A DNA stretch of 64,000 nt from Xanthomonas hortorum pv. pelargonii (GCF_024499015.1 NZ_CP098604.1:1674001-1738000); one strand, 5' to 3'. Positions 36,849 through 46,555 are shown, numbered from the stretch's first letter. The notes: a model not told the origin generated them from the letters alone. Program-made: numbers and translations.

Positions 36849-38999
36849 TCAGAACCGCAACCGCACACCCACCGTCCAGCTGCGCGGCGCGCCGGGATAC
36901 ACCCATTGCTCGCTGTACGAGAACGCGGCGTAGCGGCGGTCGGTCAGGTTTTCGACCTTGGCATACAGGCGCAGCCGCTCGCTCAGATCGTAGTGGCCGA
37001 CCAGGCGCCACACGGTATACGCAGGCAGCACGAAATCGGTATTGCTATCCACCGACCCCAGCCGCTCGCCGGTATGCGAGACGCCCACGCCCACCGCCGC
37101 ACTGCGCTTGCCGGTCAATGGCTGCTCGTAGTTGACGAAGGCATTGCCACTGAAACGCGGCACATTCGGAAAACGTCGTCCCTCGGCCAGGCCGGTACCG
37201 GCGGCAGCCTCGCTGCTGCGCGTCACCTGCGAATCGGTGTAAGCCAGGCCCACCGACGCGGCCAGGCGCGGGGTCAGCCGCCCGAGCAGATCCAGCTCCA
37301 CACCCTGGCTGCGCATCTCGCCCACCGGCAGCGAAAAACTGGTGTCGGCCGGATCCAGGCTCAGCACGTTTTTCTTGTCGATACGGAATGCCGCCAACGT
37401 GGCTTCCAGGCCATCGCCGGGCTGCACGTATTTCAGCCCGGTTTCCAGCGAACGGCTTTTCTCCGGCGCAAAACTCTGCCCGTCCGCACCCACGCCACTG
37501 TTGGGGCGAAAGCCCGCCGCCGCACTTGCATACAGCGACAACGCATCGTCGACATGGAAGATCACGCCCGCGCGCGGGCTGACCACGCCATCGAAGGCGC
37601 GCTGTGTGGTGCCGCGCAATTGGTTGTCGAGATCCTGCTGATAGTGGTCGTAGCGCAGGCCGAGCAAGGCCTTCCAGCGCGCGCCAAGATCGATCTGGTC
37701 CTGCGCATAGACGCCCCACACCTGCTGCCGCTCTTCGGTGTCGGTGATCGTGGCCAGCCGCCCCGGCTGGGCCACACCGTACTGCGGTGCGAGCACATCA
37801 ATGCTGTACGGCGTGGCGGCCGAGCGGGCACGCTGCTGAAAGCGGCTGTCGTCGAAGCGATTGCCGTCGACACCGAACAACACGTTGTGGGTGACGCTGC
37901 CCGCCTGCAAGGTGCCGAGCAATTCGGCACGCCCGGCGATATCGCGGCCCTGGTAATCGCGGTAGCGACGCTCGCGGCGCAGCGTGCGGTCGTCGGCCTG
38001 CAGCGTCCACGGCTCGGTGGAAAAACCGCGCATGCCGCTGTCGCGATAGGTCGCCCCGCCCTGCAACGACCAGGTCTGATTCAAGCCGTGCACCACAAAC
38101 AGCTGGTGCCCGGTGGAATGCAGATCGATATCGCCATCGCGCGGTTCGCCCAGAAAGCGCGACGCCGGCAGCCGATTGGCATCGCCATCGATGGCGGTGA
38201 CGCCACGATCGAACGGCGCATGGATGCGCACGAATTCCAGCTCGTAGGATACAGTGGTATCGGGCGTGGGCATCCACAGCAGCGAGGGCGCCAGCAGCGT
38301 GTTGTCGCTGTCGACGGTGTCGCGGAAGCTGTGCTGATCCTTGTGCATGACATTCAGCCGATAGGCCAGGTTCTCGCCCAGCGGGCCGGTGCTGTCGACC
38401 GCAGCGCGATAACTGTCGAAGCGCCCTGCGGACAGATCCACACTGTGCTGCGGCTGAAACAAGGGCTTTTTGGTGACGATATTGACTGCCCCACCCGGCT
38501 CGCCGCGCCCGTACAACGCCGAGGCCGGGCCCTTGATCACTTCGATGCTTTGCGTGTTGGCCGCATCGCGCAGGCCGTTGTAACCGCGGCTGGCATTGAA
38601 GCCGTTGACCATGTAATCCGAGCTGAAATTCGGGTCGCCGGTGAAGCCGCGCATCGAGTAGCTGTCCCACAGACCGCCCAGGTTATTGGCCTTGGTGATG
38701 CCGCTGGCCATCTCCAGCGCGCCGGCCAGATCGTTGACGCCGGCATCCTCCAGCAAGGTCTGATCGAGCACGCGCGCACTGATCGGCAGATCGCGCAACG
38801 GCGCATCGGTCTTGGTGGCGCCGGTGACGCTCAACGCGCGGTACGGCGTGTACTGGCTGCGCACCTGCACCGCATCCAGATCGCGCGCCTGCGGCTCGGC
38901 GGCGTCGGCGTCGACGCAGGCAATGACGCATGCGCAGGCCAGCATGCTGAGCAACGGCACGGTGTGTGGCATGCGTTGGCGCGACGAGAACACGGACAT
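36849..38999 (-). CDS. TonB-dependent outer-membrane receptor (siderophore-receptor type)
   Basis: A 716-residue receptor: signal peptide (PHTVPLLSMLACACVIACVDADA), a TonB box (DLDAVQV, about residue 40), plug domain (about 60-170; SIEVIKGPASALYGRGEPGG and VNIVTKKP) and a 22-strand barrel ending in Phe (SWTVGVRLRF). It resembles FhuE/FpvA-type receptors for metal chelates. It lies 86 bp downstream of two DUF3526 permeases and an ABC ATPase on the same strand, in a divergent unit with a Zur-like operator. I infer that it takes up a zinc chelate or zinc-related peptide rather than ferric siderophore; this is not proven by sequence. Confidence 0.92.
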   Translation of the reverse strand: MSVFSSRQRMPHTVPLLSMLACACVIACVDADAAEPQARDLDAVQVRSQYTPYRALSVTGATKTDAPLRDLPISARVLDQTLLEDAGVNDLAGALEMASGITKANNLGGLWDSYSMRGFTGDPNFSSDYMVNGFNASRGYNGLRDAANTQSIEVIKGPASALYGRGEPGGAVNIVTKKPLFQPQHSVDLSAGRFDSYRAAVDSTGPLGENLAYRLNVMHKDQHSFRDTVDSDNTLLAPSLLWMPTPDTTVSYELEFVRIHAPFDRGVTAIDGDANRLPASRFLGEPRDGDIDLHSTGHQLFVVHGLNQTWSLQGGATYRDSGMRGFSTEPWTLQADDRTLRRERRYRDYQGRDIAGRAELLGTLQAGSVTHNVLFGVDGNRFDDSRFQQRARSAATPYSIDVLAPQYGVAQPGRLATITDTEERQQVWGVYAQDQIDLGARWKALLGLRYDHYQQDLDNQLRGTTQRAFDGVVSPRAGVIFHVDDALSLYASAAAGFRPNSGVGADGQSFAPEKSRSLETGLKYVQPGDGLEATLAAFRIDKKNVLSLDPADTSFSLPVGEMRSQGVELDLLGRLTPRLAASVGLAYTDSQVTRSSEAAAGTGLAEGRRFPNVPRFSGNAFVNYEQPLTGKRSAAVGVGVSHTGERLGSVDSNTDFVLPAYTVWRLVGHYDLSERLRLYAKVENLTDRRYAAFSYSEQWVYPGAPRSWTVGVRLRF

Positions 39000-39085
39000 C
39001 GGGCAGGACTCCTGAAGGACCCAGGCACGCAATGCCCGGGGCGCAAGTGAAAGAACCAAAGGTGATGGATGAAACGCAACTGCCG

Positions 39086-40354
39086 CTATGACGCGGGATC
39101 GGCCCTTGCATCGAAACGCGGCGCACGCCCGAAGTCCTCGCGCGTAAATGGCCGGTCGCGAAACAGATAGCCGTAGTAGAACGTCCGCAACGCCCGGTGA
39201 TAGGCGCGAATGCGATCTTGATAGGCCAATTGCGCACGCAGATCGGTATCCGCCAGGCGCGTCAACGCCGCCTGCAATGCAACCGGCGGCAATACGCTGG
39301 CCACACGCTGCGCCAGCGCTTCGCGTCGTTGCAGGCCTTGCCGATACGCCGCAACCTGCGGCGCCACCTGCTGATCGCCGTTTTCGTGAAAGGCGAAATA
39401 CCACTTGTAATGGAACGCGCTGGTCAGCGGCGCAGAATCTGCCCACTGCGGGTTGTGCGCATAGAAGGCCCGCATGGTGTCCTGGCGCGGAATATCCCAG
39501 GCGTGGTTGACCGCCTCGCGCTGCAGCCGCGCGATCTCGCTGCCTTGGTTGACCGGCACCGCCTGATTGATCGCCACATGCGCCAGCGCCGGCGCAACCA
39601 GTGCCAAGACGACCCAGCAGCTCGCCAAGGCGGTGGCATGCGCGGCGGGGCGCCAGTGGATGCGCCCGACCAGCACCGCCAGCAACACCCAGAACAGCAG
39701 ATAGACGCAGCTCAGTGCCAGCACCGCGAGTTGTTGCAGCAGCGGCACTGCATTGAGGCTCGCGGCAATGGCAAACGGCACGCTCAGGCACACCAGCACC
39801 GCAGCGGCACGCACCACCACGCGCCGCACCAGCAACGCGGCTCCGGCACCCGGCAGCGCGGCCAGCATGCGTGCGCGCCCAGCCTCGCGTTCGCCCGAGC
39901 GCAGATCGAACAGCAACGCGATCACGAATAACGGCAGCAAAAACACCAGCACAAAGGCATAGTCGAAGCGCCCGGCCAATGCCAACTCCGGGTTGTAGCT
40001 GTCGCCATCGTGGATCTGCGCCTCCAGACCCAGCGCGCGAACACGCAGGATGTACGGCGAGACATCGCGCATGCCCGCCGCGGCGAATGCCAATGGCGAG
40101 GGCACATCCCAGGTCGGGTGGAAGCTGTAGTAAGCCGCGCTGCCAGCGTCGTTGGTGCGCGCCACATAGTCCTCCACCGCTGCGATGTCTTCCTGCTGCA
40201 GCGCTGCGATGCCTGCGATGTTGTCGCGCTGCGCAGCGATGACGTGCTGGCCGGAGATCAGGCTGCACACCGTCAACAGGGCAAGCAACAGCAATCCGGC
40301 CACCGCGGCAGGTGCGCGCAGCAACAGCAGCAGTTCGTACTTCCACAGCACCAT
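39086..40354 (-). CDS. ABC-2 type permease, DUF3526
   Basis: A 422-residue membrane protein. An N-terminal helix (LLLLLRAPAAVAGLLLLALLTV) and a large extracytoplasmic loop (40-150) precede a cluster of helices (about 150-270), with a long C-terminal extracytoplasmic part (HPTWDVPSPL and HYKWYFAFHENGDQQ are in the loops). The DUF3526 layout is shared with the next permease upstream. Its ATG overlaps the preceding stop by one base (TGATG at 40352-40356), so the two permeases are coupled and likely form a heterodimer with the ATPase encoded at 41801-42541. Confidence 0.87.
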   Translation of the reverse strand: MVLWKYELLLLLRAPAAVAGLLLLALLTVCSLISGQHVIAAQRDNIAGIAALQQEDIAAVEDYVARTNDAGSAAYYSFHPTWDVPSPLAFAAAGMRDVSPYILRVRALGLEAQIHDGDSYNPELALAGRFDYAFVLVFLLPLFVIALLFDLRSGEREAGRARMLAALPGAGAALLVRRVVVRAAAVLVCLSVPFAIAASLNAVPLLQQLAVLALSCVYLLFWVLLAVLVGRIHWRPAAHATALASCWVVLALVAPALAHVAINQAVPVNQGSEIARLQREAVNHAWDIPRQDTMRAFYAHNPQWADSAPLTSAFHYKWYFAFHENGDQQVAPQVAAYRQGLQRREALAQRVASVLPPVALQAALTRLADTDLRAQLAYQDRIRAYHRALRTFYYGYLFRDRPFTREDFGRAPRFDARADPAS

Positions 40355-41790
40355 CAGCGCGCCACTCCCACACGTCGGCCCGCTGCGATCAGCATGCACA
40401 GCGCAGCCAGCAGCCAGGCACCGACCAGACCAAGCGTAATGCCTGCGGCACGCAGCACCTCTGTTGTGGCCGGGGGCTGGAAAGCGAACACCGGAATCTC
40501 ATGCCAATGCGCGGAGGAGATGCGCTTGCGTTGGTCGGCGCCGGCATCCTGGGCGGTGTCGTCGGCCATGCTCACGGCGTCGGCCTGCAGTTGATTGAGC
40601 TGCTGCACCAGCCTGTAACGGTAACGCTCGGCCTGGATAAGAAAGCGCTCATGTGCGCGCAGATCGGTTTCCGCCAACGTCATCGAGAGGTCGCGCAGGG
40701 CAACCGTTGGACTCAGCAGGGCGAACGTGCGCACCAGCAGATTCTGTTCCTGCTGGATGGCCGAATCGCGTGCGGCATACCGTTCGAACAGGCTGGAGGT
40801 GAGCCGCTCGCCTTCCAGTGCGAGCAGGCCCTTGTAGTTCACCGGCAGGTCTTCCACGCGCTGTACGCCGTAGCGTGTCAGGGTCTGCTGCTTGAACTGC
40901 GCAAAGTGCGGGTCGTCGGGATTGTGGCTGTCGCCGAGCGTGCGCAGATCGCGCTGGATCGCCACGTCTGTTTCGAGGCGCGTTGGCAATCGGTACGCGG
41001 CACTGGCCACATCCGGTGCCACGCGCGGCACCAGCAAGGCCAGCCACACCCACACCGCCAGCGATACCAGCAACGCATCGCGGCCGCGCCGGCACAGCAT
41101 CGACACCGCCAGCACCAGCGCGCACCACACCAGCAGATAGACCGCATACGCCAGCACCAGCAGTGCGACCCGCAGCGCCTGGCCCGGCAACAACGCGATG
41201 GGCACCAGCCCGACCAAGGCCGGCAACAGGCACGCAGCGGCCACCGCGGCGAGCGCGAGATATTTGCCGCCGAACAATTGCCGGCGCGTCGCGCCCTGCA
41301 ACAACAACGCACGCAGCGTTCCGGTTTCCTGCTCGCGCGCCACCGCGCCATAGCCCAGAAACACCAGCATCAGCGGCGCCAAGACCTGCAGCACAAAGGC
41401 AGGCGTCAATTGACCGAAACGCACCAGCAGCGAGCTCTGACGCACATCGCCGAAGTTGGCGGTGTTCTGGCGATGACCTTCCAGAAACATGCTGTTGCCG
41501 GTAAACGCATCCACGCCCGCATCGAACGCGGCCAAAGCCGGCAGCGGGCGATAGATGAAGTGACCGTAATGCACCACCCGATGCGGATGGCGATCCGGCT
41601 GCGCCTCGAAGGCCTGTTGCGCGGCCAGTTGCTGGCGCGCGCGGAACTCGGCGACCTCGCGCTGATGATGCGCGGCGGTCAACGCCGCCACCAGCGTGAG
41701 CAGCATCAGCAACACCACACCGATGGCGGCGGAACGGTTGCGCGCCATGAAGCGCAGTTCTTCGCGCGCGACCAACAGCACAGGACTCAT
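40354..41790 (-). CDS. ABC-2 type permease, DUF3526
   Basis: A 478-residue membrane protein with one N-terminal helix (AAIGVVLLMLLTLVAALTAA), a long extracytoplasmic loop (about 45-135, with HRVVHYGHFIYRPLPAL), a block of helices (135-265) including GYGAVAREQETGTLRALLLQ, the ABC-2 coupling-helix signature, and a large second loop before the last helix. ATG 41790 lies 10 bp after the ATPase stop. It pairs with the shorter DUF3526 permease. The direction of transport is not determined; ABC-2 systems usually export. Confidence 0.88.
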   Translation of the reverse strand: MSPVLLVAREELRFMARNRSAAIGVVLLMLLTLVAALTAAHHQREVAEFRARQQLAAQQAFEAQPDRHPHRVVHYGHFIYRPLPALAAFDAGVDAFTGNSMFLEGHRQNTANFGDVRQSSLLVRFGQLTPAFVLQVLAPLMLVFLGYGAVAREQETGTLRALLLQGATRRQLFGGKYLALAAVAAACLLPALVGLVPIALLPGQALRVALLVLAYAVYLLVWCALVLAVSMLCRRGRDALLVSLAVWVWLALLVPRVAPDVASAAYRLPTRLETDVAIQRDLRTLGDSHNPDDPHFAQFKQQTLTRYGVQRVEDLPVNYKGLLALEGERLTSSLFERYAARDSAIQQEQNLLVRTFALLSPTVALRDLSMTLAETDLRAHERFLIQAERYRYRLVQQLNQLQADAVSMADDTAQDAGADQRKRISSAHWHEIPVFAFQPPATTEVLRAAGITLGLVGAWLLAALCMLIAAGRRVGVAR

Positions 41791-41800
41791 GCGGCAACGC

Positions 41801-42541
41801 TCATGCAGCCTGATCCTGCGGGCGCGCGAAGCGTGCATGCAAGGTGCGCACATCGAAGCCGCTGTCGCCGGCGCCGATTTCTTCGGCAATACGTCCGTTT
41901 TCCAGAAACCCAATCCGGTCGGCCACATCCACCGCACCAAGCAGGTCGTGGGTGACCATCAGCACCGCACCGCCGCGCTCACGCACGCTGCTGACCAGGC
42001 GGTTGAAATCGGCGATGGCGCGCGGATCCAGACCGGAGGTGGGCTCGTCCAGCAGCAGCACCGGCACCTGGCGCAAGGTGGCGACCGCGATCGCCACTTT
42101 CTGGCGCATGCCTTTGGAAAATCCCGCCAGCCGCTGGCTCCAGGCTTCGCGTTGCAGACCGGCAGCGGCGAACGCCTGGCCGATCTCGGTTTGGCTGCGG
42201 CGTTGGCCGGCGAGCGCAAGCAGATAGTCGGCATTTTCGATTGCGCTCAGATGCTCGTAGAGCGCGACGTTTTCCGGCAGATAGGCCAGCCGGGCACGCG
42301 CAGCGCCGGGGGTGGCGACCGGGTCGATGCCATCCACCAGCAAGCTGCCGGAGCTGGGTTTGACGAAACCGAGCAGGGTGGAAAGCGTGGAGGATTTACC
42401 AGCGCCGTTGCCGCCCAGTAAGGCGTAGACACTGCCCGGCCAGACCTGCAGATTCAGCCCCTGCAACACGGCGCGGCCGCGGTAGGCCACGTGGAGGTTG
42501 CTGACGCAAATCGCGGGGGTCGGTGTAGTGCTGAAGGGCAT
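41801..42541 (-). CDS. ABC transporter ATP-binding protein
   Basis: A 246-residue ATPase with Walker A LGGNGAGKSS, a signature region LAGFSKGMRQKVAIAVA (degenerate LSGGQ), Walker B VLLLDEPTSGLD and H-loop MVTHD. This is the NosF/CcmA-like type that drives ABC-2 permeases. It is the first gene of the leftward operon: ATPase, two DUF3526 permeases, TonB receptor. The Zur-like palindrome at 42563-42583 is 22 bp upstream of its start, well placed to repress it. Confidence 0.92.
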   Translation of the reverse strand: MPFSTTPTPAICVSNLHVAYRGRAVLQGLNLQVWPGSVYALLGGNGAGKSSTLSTLLGFVKPSSGSLLVDGIDPVATPGAARARLAYLPENVALYEHLSAIENADYLLALAGQRRSQTEIGQAFAAAGLQREAWSQRLAGFSKGMRQKVAIAVATLRQVPVLLLDEPTSGLDPRAIADFNRLVSSVRERGGAVLMVTHDLLGAVDVADRIGFLENGRIAEEIGAGDSGFDVRTLHARFARPQDQAA

Positions 42542-42562
42542 GATAAGAAAGCTCGCCTACTG

Positions 42563-42583
42563 AAATGATATGTTATCACATTA
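42563..42583. promoter_or_regulatory. Zur-like operator between the ABC operon and the M14 peptidase gene
   Basis: The sequence aaatgatatgttatcacatt followed by a is an imperfect palindrome centred on 42573. Compared with the gammaproteobacterial Zur box AAATGTTATA-N-TATAACATTT, 16 of 20 specified positions agree by eye. The surrounding bases are AT-rich in an otherwise GC-rich region. It lies between two divergent starts (42541 and 42644), so one Zur dimer pair could control both. Confidence 0.72.
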
Positions 42584-42643
42584 GATGCAGGCGCCTGCGC
42601 AGCGCCGCGCTCTTCCCCTTCGATCGAGACCCCTACGCCGCAC

Positions 42644-44503
42644 ATGACCTCCGATACGCGCCACTCCTGCCTGCACGGCTCACCTGCCCCTCCACGCAAT
42701 CAATACGCGTCCGCCAACGCTGCAACCGCCCACGCAGCCCGTACTTCCCGGCACGCCTGCGCCAGTTTGCTCGCGGCGACGCTGTTCGCTGCCGCACACG
42801 CCAACGCGCAGACCATCGACACCAGCGCACCACTGCCGCCGGTGCGCGCCTGGCATGGCGCCAGCGAGGCATTGATCGTCAAGCCGGGCGATCCGTGGAG
42901 CACGCCGGTGGAGCGCAACGATTTCGCCAGCACGCCCAGCTATGACGAAACGCGCGCGTGGCTGGAACGCCTGGTCGCCGCCTCGCCGCTGCTGTCGTTG
43001 GAAGTATTCGGCAAGAGCAGTGAGGGCCGCGATTTGCTGCTGGTGCGCGCGCACAAGGGCACACCCGGCAAGCCGGTGGTGCTGGCGCAGGCGGCCATTC
43101 ATGCCGGCGAAATCGACGGCAAGGATGCCGGCTTGATGTTGCTGCGCGATATCGCCCAACGCGGCAAAGATCACCTGCTCGACCAGGTGGATTTCGTGTT
43201 CGTGCCGATCTTCAATGCCGATGGTCACGAGCAACGCGGCCCGCTGATCGGCGCCGCCCTGCGCGGCCCGCAACAGATGGGCTGGAACACCACCACACGC
43301 GGCATCAATCTCAACCGCGATTACCTCAACCTGGAAGCGCCGGAAACGCGCGCGATGGTCGCGTTGCTGCATACACTCGATCCGGCGCTCTACATCGATC
43401 TGCATGTCAGCGGCGGGCTGGATCATCAGTACGACATCACCTTTACCTTCGCCGGTTGGGGCACCTACGCACGCTCGCGCGCCACTGCCGACTGGCTGCA
43501 GCAGCGCTTCACGCCGGCAATGAACACCGCGCTGCGCAGCCAGGGCCATGAGCCTGCGATCTACCCGAGCCTGATCGACGAAGACGAGCCGCGCTCGGGC
43601 CTGCGTTACGCACCGGAAGGCCCGCGCTATTCCACCGGGTATGGCGATTTTGCCGGCATTCCCACCGTGCTGGTGGAGAACCATCGTTTGAAGTCGTACC
43701 GGCAGCGCGTGCTCGGCGACTACGTGTTGCTGGAAGAAGCGCTGCGCGTGGTCGGCCGCGATGCCAGGAAAATCGACGCAGCCAAGCGCGCCGATCGCGC
43801 CGCACGCCCGCAGGAATTGATGGTTGCCTGGGAACGCCTGCAACAGCCGATCGCCCATGTGCCGTTCAAAGGCGTGAGCTACACCCGCGCGCTCTCGCCA
43901 GTGTCCGGCCGGCAGGAGCTGCGCTGGGAAGGCCGCGATGAAACCTGGACCATGCCGGTGATCGGCTATCGCCAGACCCAGGCGGTGCGCTACCCGCTCG
44001 CTTGGTGGATTCCGCCCGGCAACGACGATGTGGTCGAACTGCTCAAGGCACACGGCATTACATTCGAACGCTTGCAGCAACCGCACCAGGTGAAGGTGCA
44101 GCAGATCCGCGTGGTCAAGGAGGCCGGCATCCAGACGCCGCACGCCGACACCCTGCAGGAAACCTTTGCCGCCGGCAGCATCCGCGTGCCCGCCGATCAA
44201 CCGATGCGCATGCTGGCGGCAGCGTTGCTGGAACCGCAGAGCAGCGATTCGCTGCTGGCCAGCGGGCGTTTCCGCAATGCGGGCAGCCCCGACAGTGGCT
44301 TGTACGGCGCCGAGCTGGTGGACTTCACCGAGCGCGTGTTGCGCAGCGACGCAACCCTGCGCGCCGAGTTCGAACGCAAGCTTGCAGACGATGCCGCATT
44401 CCGCGCCGATGGCGATGCACGCTTGCAATGGATCTATGCACGCTCGCCGTATGCGGCGATCAATGGCTGGCGTTATCCGGTGCGGCGTCAGCTGGCAGAA
44501 TGA
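42644..44503 (+). CDS. secreted M14-family zinc carboxypeptidase
   Basis: A 619-residue exported metallopeptidase. A signal peptide spans about residues 36-56 (ACASLLAATLFAAAHANAQ). The zinc ligands are His153 and Glu156 (AAIHAGEIDGKDA) and His254 (YIDLHVSGG). NLNRDYLNLEAPETRA is the substrate-binding Asn-Arg region of M14. The last 200 residues form an extra domain. It is divergent from the ABC/TonB receptor operon across a Zur-like box. It could process a peptide-type metal chelate, or be a zinc enzyme made under zinc control. The 35-residue leader before the signal core leaves the start uncertain. Confidence 0.9.
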   Translation: MTSDTRHSCLHGSPAPPRNQYASANAATAHAARTSRHACASLLAATLFAAAHANAQTIDTSAPLPPVRAWHGASEALIVKPGDPWSTPVERNDFASTPSYDETRAWLERLVAASPLLSLEVFGKSSEGRDLLLVRAHKGTPGKPVVLAQAAIHAGEIDGKDAGLMLLRDIAQRGKDHLLDQVDFVFVPIFNADGHEQRGPLIGAALRGPQQMGWNTTTRGINLNRDYLNLEAPETRAMVALLHTLDPALYIDLHVSGGLDHQYDITFTFAGWGTYARSRATADWLQQRFTPAMNTALRSQGHEPAIYPSLIDEDEPRSGLRYAPEGPRYSTGYGDFAGIPTVLVENHRLKSYRQRVLGDYVLLEEALRVVGRDARKIDAAKRADRAARPQELMVAWERLQQPIAHVPFKGVSYTRALSPVSGRQELRWEGRDETWTMPVIGYRQTQAVRYPLAWWIPPGNDDVVELLKAHGITFERLQQPHQVKVQQIRVVKEAGIQTPHADTLQETFAAGSIRVPADQPMRMLAAALLEPQSSDSLLASGRFRNAGSPDSGLYGAELVDFTERVLRSDATLRAEFERKLADDAAFRADGDARLQWIYARSPYAAINGWRYPVRRQLAE

Positions 44504-44510
44504 TTCATCG

Positions 44511-44544
44511 GCATTGCCGATTCCATCGTGTGGGATCGGCAATG
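44511..44544. terminator. hairpin between the convergent M14 and LysR genes
   Basis: The arms gcattgccgat and atcggcaatgc pair around a short loop. It lies directly after the peptidase stop and before the LysR stop, so it probably ends both transcripts; no long T run is present. Confidence 0.5.
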
Positions 44545-44573
44545 CAGTGCGCGTTTCTGTCGCATCACTCCGG

Positions 44574-45500
44574 TCACCGCAGTGCAGGCGCCCCCACCGG
44601 TGCATGCTCGGCCATCAACGCAATCACCCAATCGATAAACACCCGCAGCTTGGCGCTGACATGCCGGTTGGGCGGGAACGCGATCGACAGTGGCATCGGC
44701 TCCAGTGACCAGTCGTCGAACAGTTGCACCAGCTCGCCACTGGCGACATGCGCCTTGGCCATGTACACCGGCAACCACAGCACGCCCATGCCGGCCAGGC
44801 CTGCGGCCAGATAGGCGTTGCCATCGTCGGACGCCACCACGTAACGCCCCTGCAGATTCACCGCTTCATTGCCGCGCTGCATGACATAGGGCACGGTCTT
44901 GTTGTTGCTCCAACGCATGAAACCGACACAGCGATGCTGGGTGTTTTCCAGCTCCTGCGGGTGCGCCGGCGTGCCCAGCCGCTGCAGATACGAAGGCGCC
45001 GCATACACACCCGCCTGCAGGTCGCCCACACGGCGCGCAATCAACGATTGATCGGTGATGATGCCGCCGCGCACCACGCAATCCACGTTCTCGCCAATCA
45101 GATCCACGCGGCGGTCGCTCACGCCCATATCCAGCTGGATATCCGGATAGCGCGCATGAAATGTCGGCAGCGCCGGCATCAGGATCAGGCGCGCCAATGG
45201 GCTGGGCACATCCACGCGCAAGCGCCCGCGCGGCAGCGCCGATGCATCCGACAGGCTGGTCTCCGCATCGTCCATGTCTGCCAGCAGCCGCAGCACACGC
45301 TCGTAGTACGCCGCGCCGTCGGCAGTGACATGCACCCGGCGCGTGGTGCGGTTGAGCAAGGTCACGCGCAGGCGTGCCTCCAGCTGCTGCACCAACTGGG
45401 TCACGCTGGCCCGGCTCATGTGCAAGGTCTCGGCTGCCTTGGTGAAACTGCCGGTCTCAACCACACGCGCAAACGCCTGCATCGCGTCGAACCGATCCAT
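44574..45500 (-). CDS. LysR-family regulator
   Basis: A 308-residue LysR regulator: helix-turn-helix at residues 5-65 (SFTKAAETLHMSRASVTQLV, RVTLLNRTTRRVHVT) and an effector-binding domain from about 90 (GRLRVDVPSPLARLILMPAL). It is divergent from the RidA gene (127 bp between starts), which it may regulate. The aromatic-rich effector domain gives no clue to the ligand. Confidence 0.92.
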   Translation of the reverse strand: MDRFDAMQAFARVVETGSFTKAAETLHMSRASVTQLVQQLEARLRVTLLNRTTRRVHVTADGAAYYERVLRLLADMDDAETSLSDASALPRGRLRVDVPSPLARLILMPALPTFHARYPDIQLDMGVSDRRVDLIGENVDCVVRGGIITDQSLIARRVGDLQAGVYAAPSYLQRLGTPAHPQELENTQHRCVGFMRWSNNKTVPYVMQRGNEAVNLQGRYVVASDDGNAYLAAGLAGMGVLWLPVYMAKAHVASGELVQLFDDWSLEPMPLSIAFPPNRHVSAKLRVFIDWVIALMAEHAPVGAPALR

Positions 45501-45627
45501 CGCCACTCCCGACTCCAAGATTGTTTGGATTCTACAAATAGTGTTGGCCGGGGTTGCCGATTTATCACAGCCGCGCAAGCGCTTACCGTGGCTGTCTGTT
45601 CCGACTAGACGCTTGATGGAGATCCCC

Positions 45628-46029
45628 ATGGCAACACGTGACGTTGTTTTTCCGCAGGGGCGCCACGCCCTGTATGAGCGCCATCGCTATTCCCCGGCGG
45701 TGCGCGCCGAGGGCTTGTTGTTCGTCGCCGGCCAGGTCGGCAGCCGCGAAGACGGCTCGCCGGAACCGGAGCTGGCCGCAGAGATCGCCCGCGCTTTCGA
45801 CAATCTCGACGCCATCCTCGCAGCGGCCGGTTGCACCTCGCAGGACGTCGTCGACGTCACCTTGTTCATGGTCAACCCGGAAGTGGTCTTCGAGGCCATG
45901 TGGGAAAAGTGGGTCAGCTACTGGGGCCCGGCGCCCTATCCCACCGTCACCGCAGTGGGCGTGACCTGGCTGGCTGGTTTTCGGTTCGAGATCAAGGTGG
46001 TGGTCAAACTGCCGGCGGAGCAGCAGTAA
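45628..46029 (+). CDS. RidA-family (YjgF/UK114) protein
   Basis: A 133-residue RidA-superfamily protein starting MATRDVVFPQGRHALYERHR. FVAGQVGSREDGSPEPELAA and the C-terminal YPTVTAVGVTWLAGFRFEIK are family hallmarks. Canonical RidA proteins hydrolyse reactive enamine/imine intermediates; the Arg expected in the usual C-terminal motif is not where it sits in RidA proper (TAVGVTWL), so this may be a subgroup with another activity. GGAGA before ATG 45628 sets the start over an in-frame ATG at 45616. It is divergent from a LysR gene and has its own terminator. Confidence 0.85.
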   Translation: MATRDVVFPQGRHALYERHRYSPAVRAEGLLFVAGQVGSREDGSPEPELAAEIARAFDNLDAILAAAGCTSQDVVDVTLFMVNPEVVFEAMWEKWVSYWGPAPYPTVTAVGVTWLAGFRFEIKVVVKLPAEQQ

Positions 46030-46149
46030 CCGGTTTCAGTAACTCGTCGGTGGTTACTTCGTCGCTCCTGCGTACTACTGAAAAGTCCTTGATGGCGAAA
46101 TTCCCACTAGCGATAAATCACTAACACGGTCGATCGAAGTAACTCGAAG

Positions 46150-46189
46150 AATCGCCACGCCTGGCTTGCCAGTGCGTGGCGATTTTGTT
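46150..46189 (+). terminator. rho-independent terminator after ridA
   Basis: The arms aatcgccacgc and gcgtggcgatt enclose a further ctggc/gccag pairing, followed by TTTGTT. Confidence 0.8.
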
Positions 46190-46555
46190 ATCGCGCGCGC
46201 TCAAGGCAACAGCAGCACTGTCCAATTCGACTGCATAAAAGACGGCCTTGGCGTTCTAACTCCATCATTTATCGCGCCGGCAACCGACAGGCCACAATTG
46301 CGGACGATTATGTCCGCAGATACTGACGCAAGCTGTTTCAAACCCGTGAATCAGGCATCTCGATAGAGCATCACTATCGTCAATTTCTACAGCCCTTCGA
46401 AATTTCAACCAGTCAATTTGAATTGTAAAAATCTCGCTAAAGCAACGATGCAGACGGCCGCTACCGCAATCCAGGGTGTTGCGACGCCCATCACCGTTCT
46501 GCCCGCGCGCCGCCATGGCGCTGCGTCCATCACAATCAGCCGAGATTTCAATAAG
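46190..46555. other. gene-free leader upstream of the porin gene
   Basis: About 365 bp with comparatively AT-rich stretches and no convincing frame. An in-frame ATG at 46418 and another at 46448 would extend the porin gene into this region, but the added residues look non-coding. The promoter for the porin-PBP-chemoreceptor genes must lie here. Confidence 0.45.

Noticed and set aside
36699..39050. A 783-codon open frame antisense to the TonB receptor
   Set aside because: The receptor on the minus strand has a signal peptide, TonB box, plug and barrel; the plus-strand product has no recognisable feature.
40312..41955. Long plus-strand frame opposite the DUF3526 permease
   Set aside because: Its product is rich in Gln/His/Arg with no domain; the permease has helices, a coupling-helix signature and operon overlaps.
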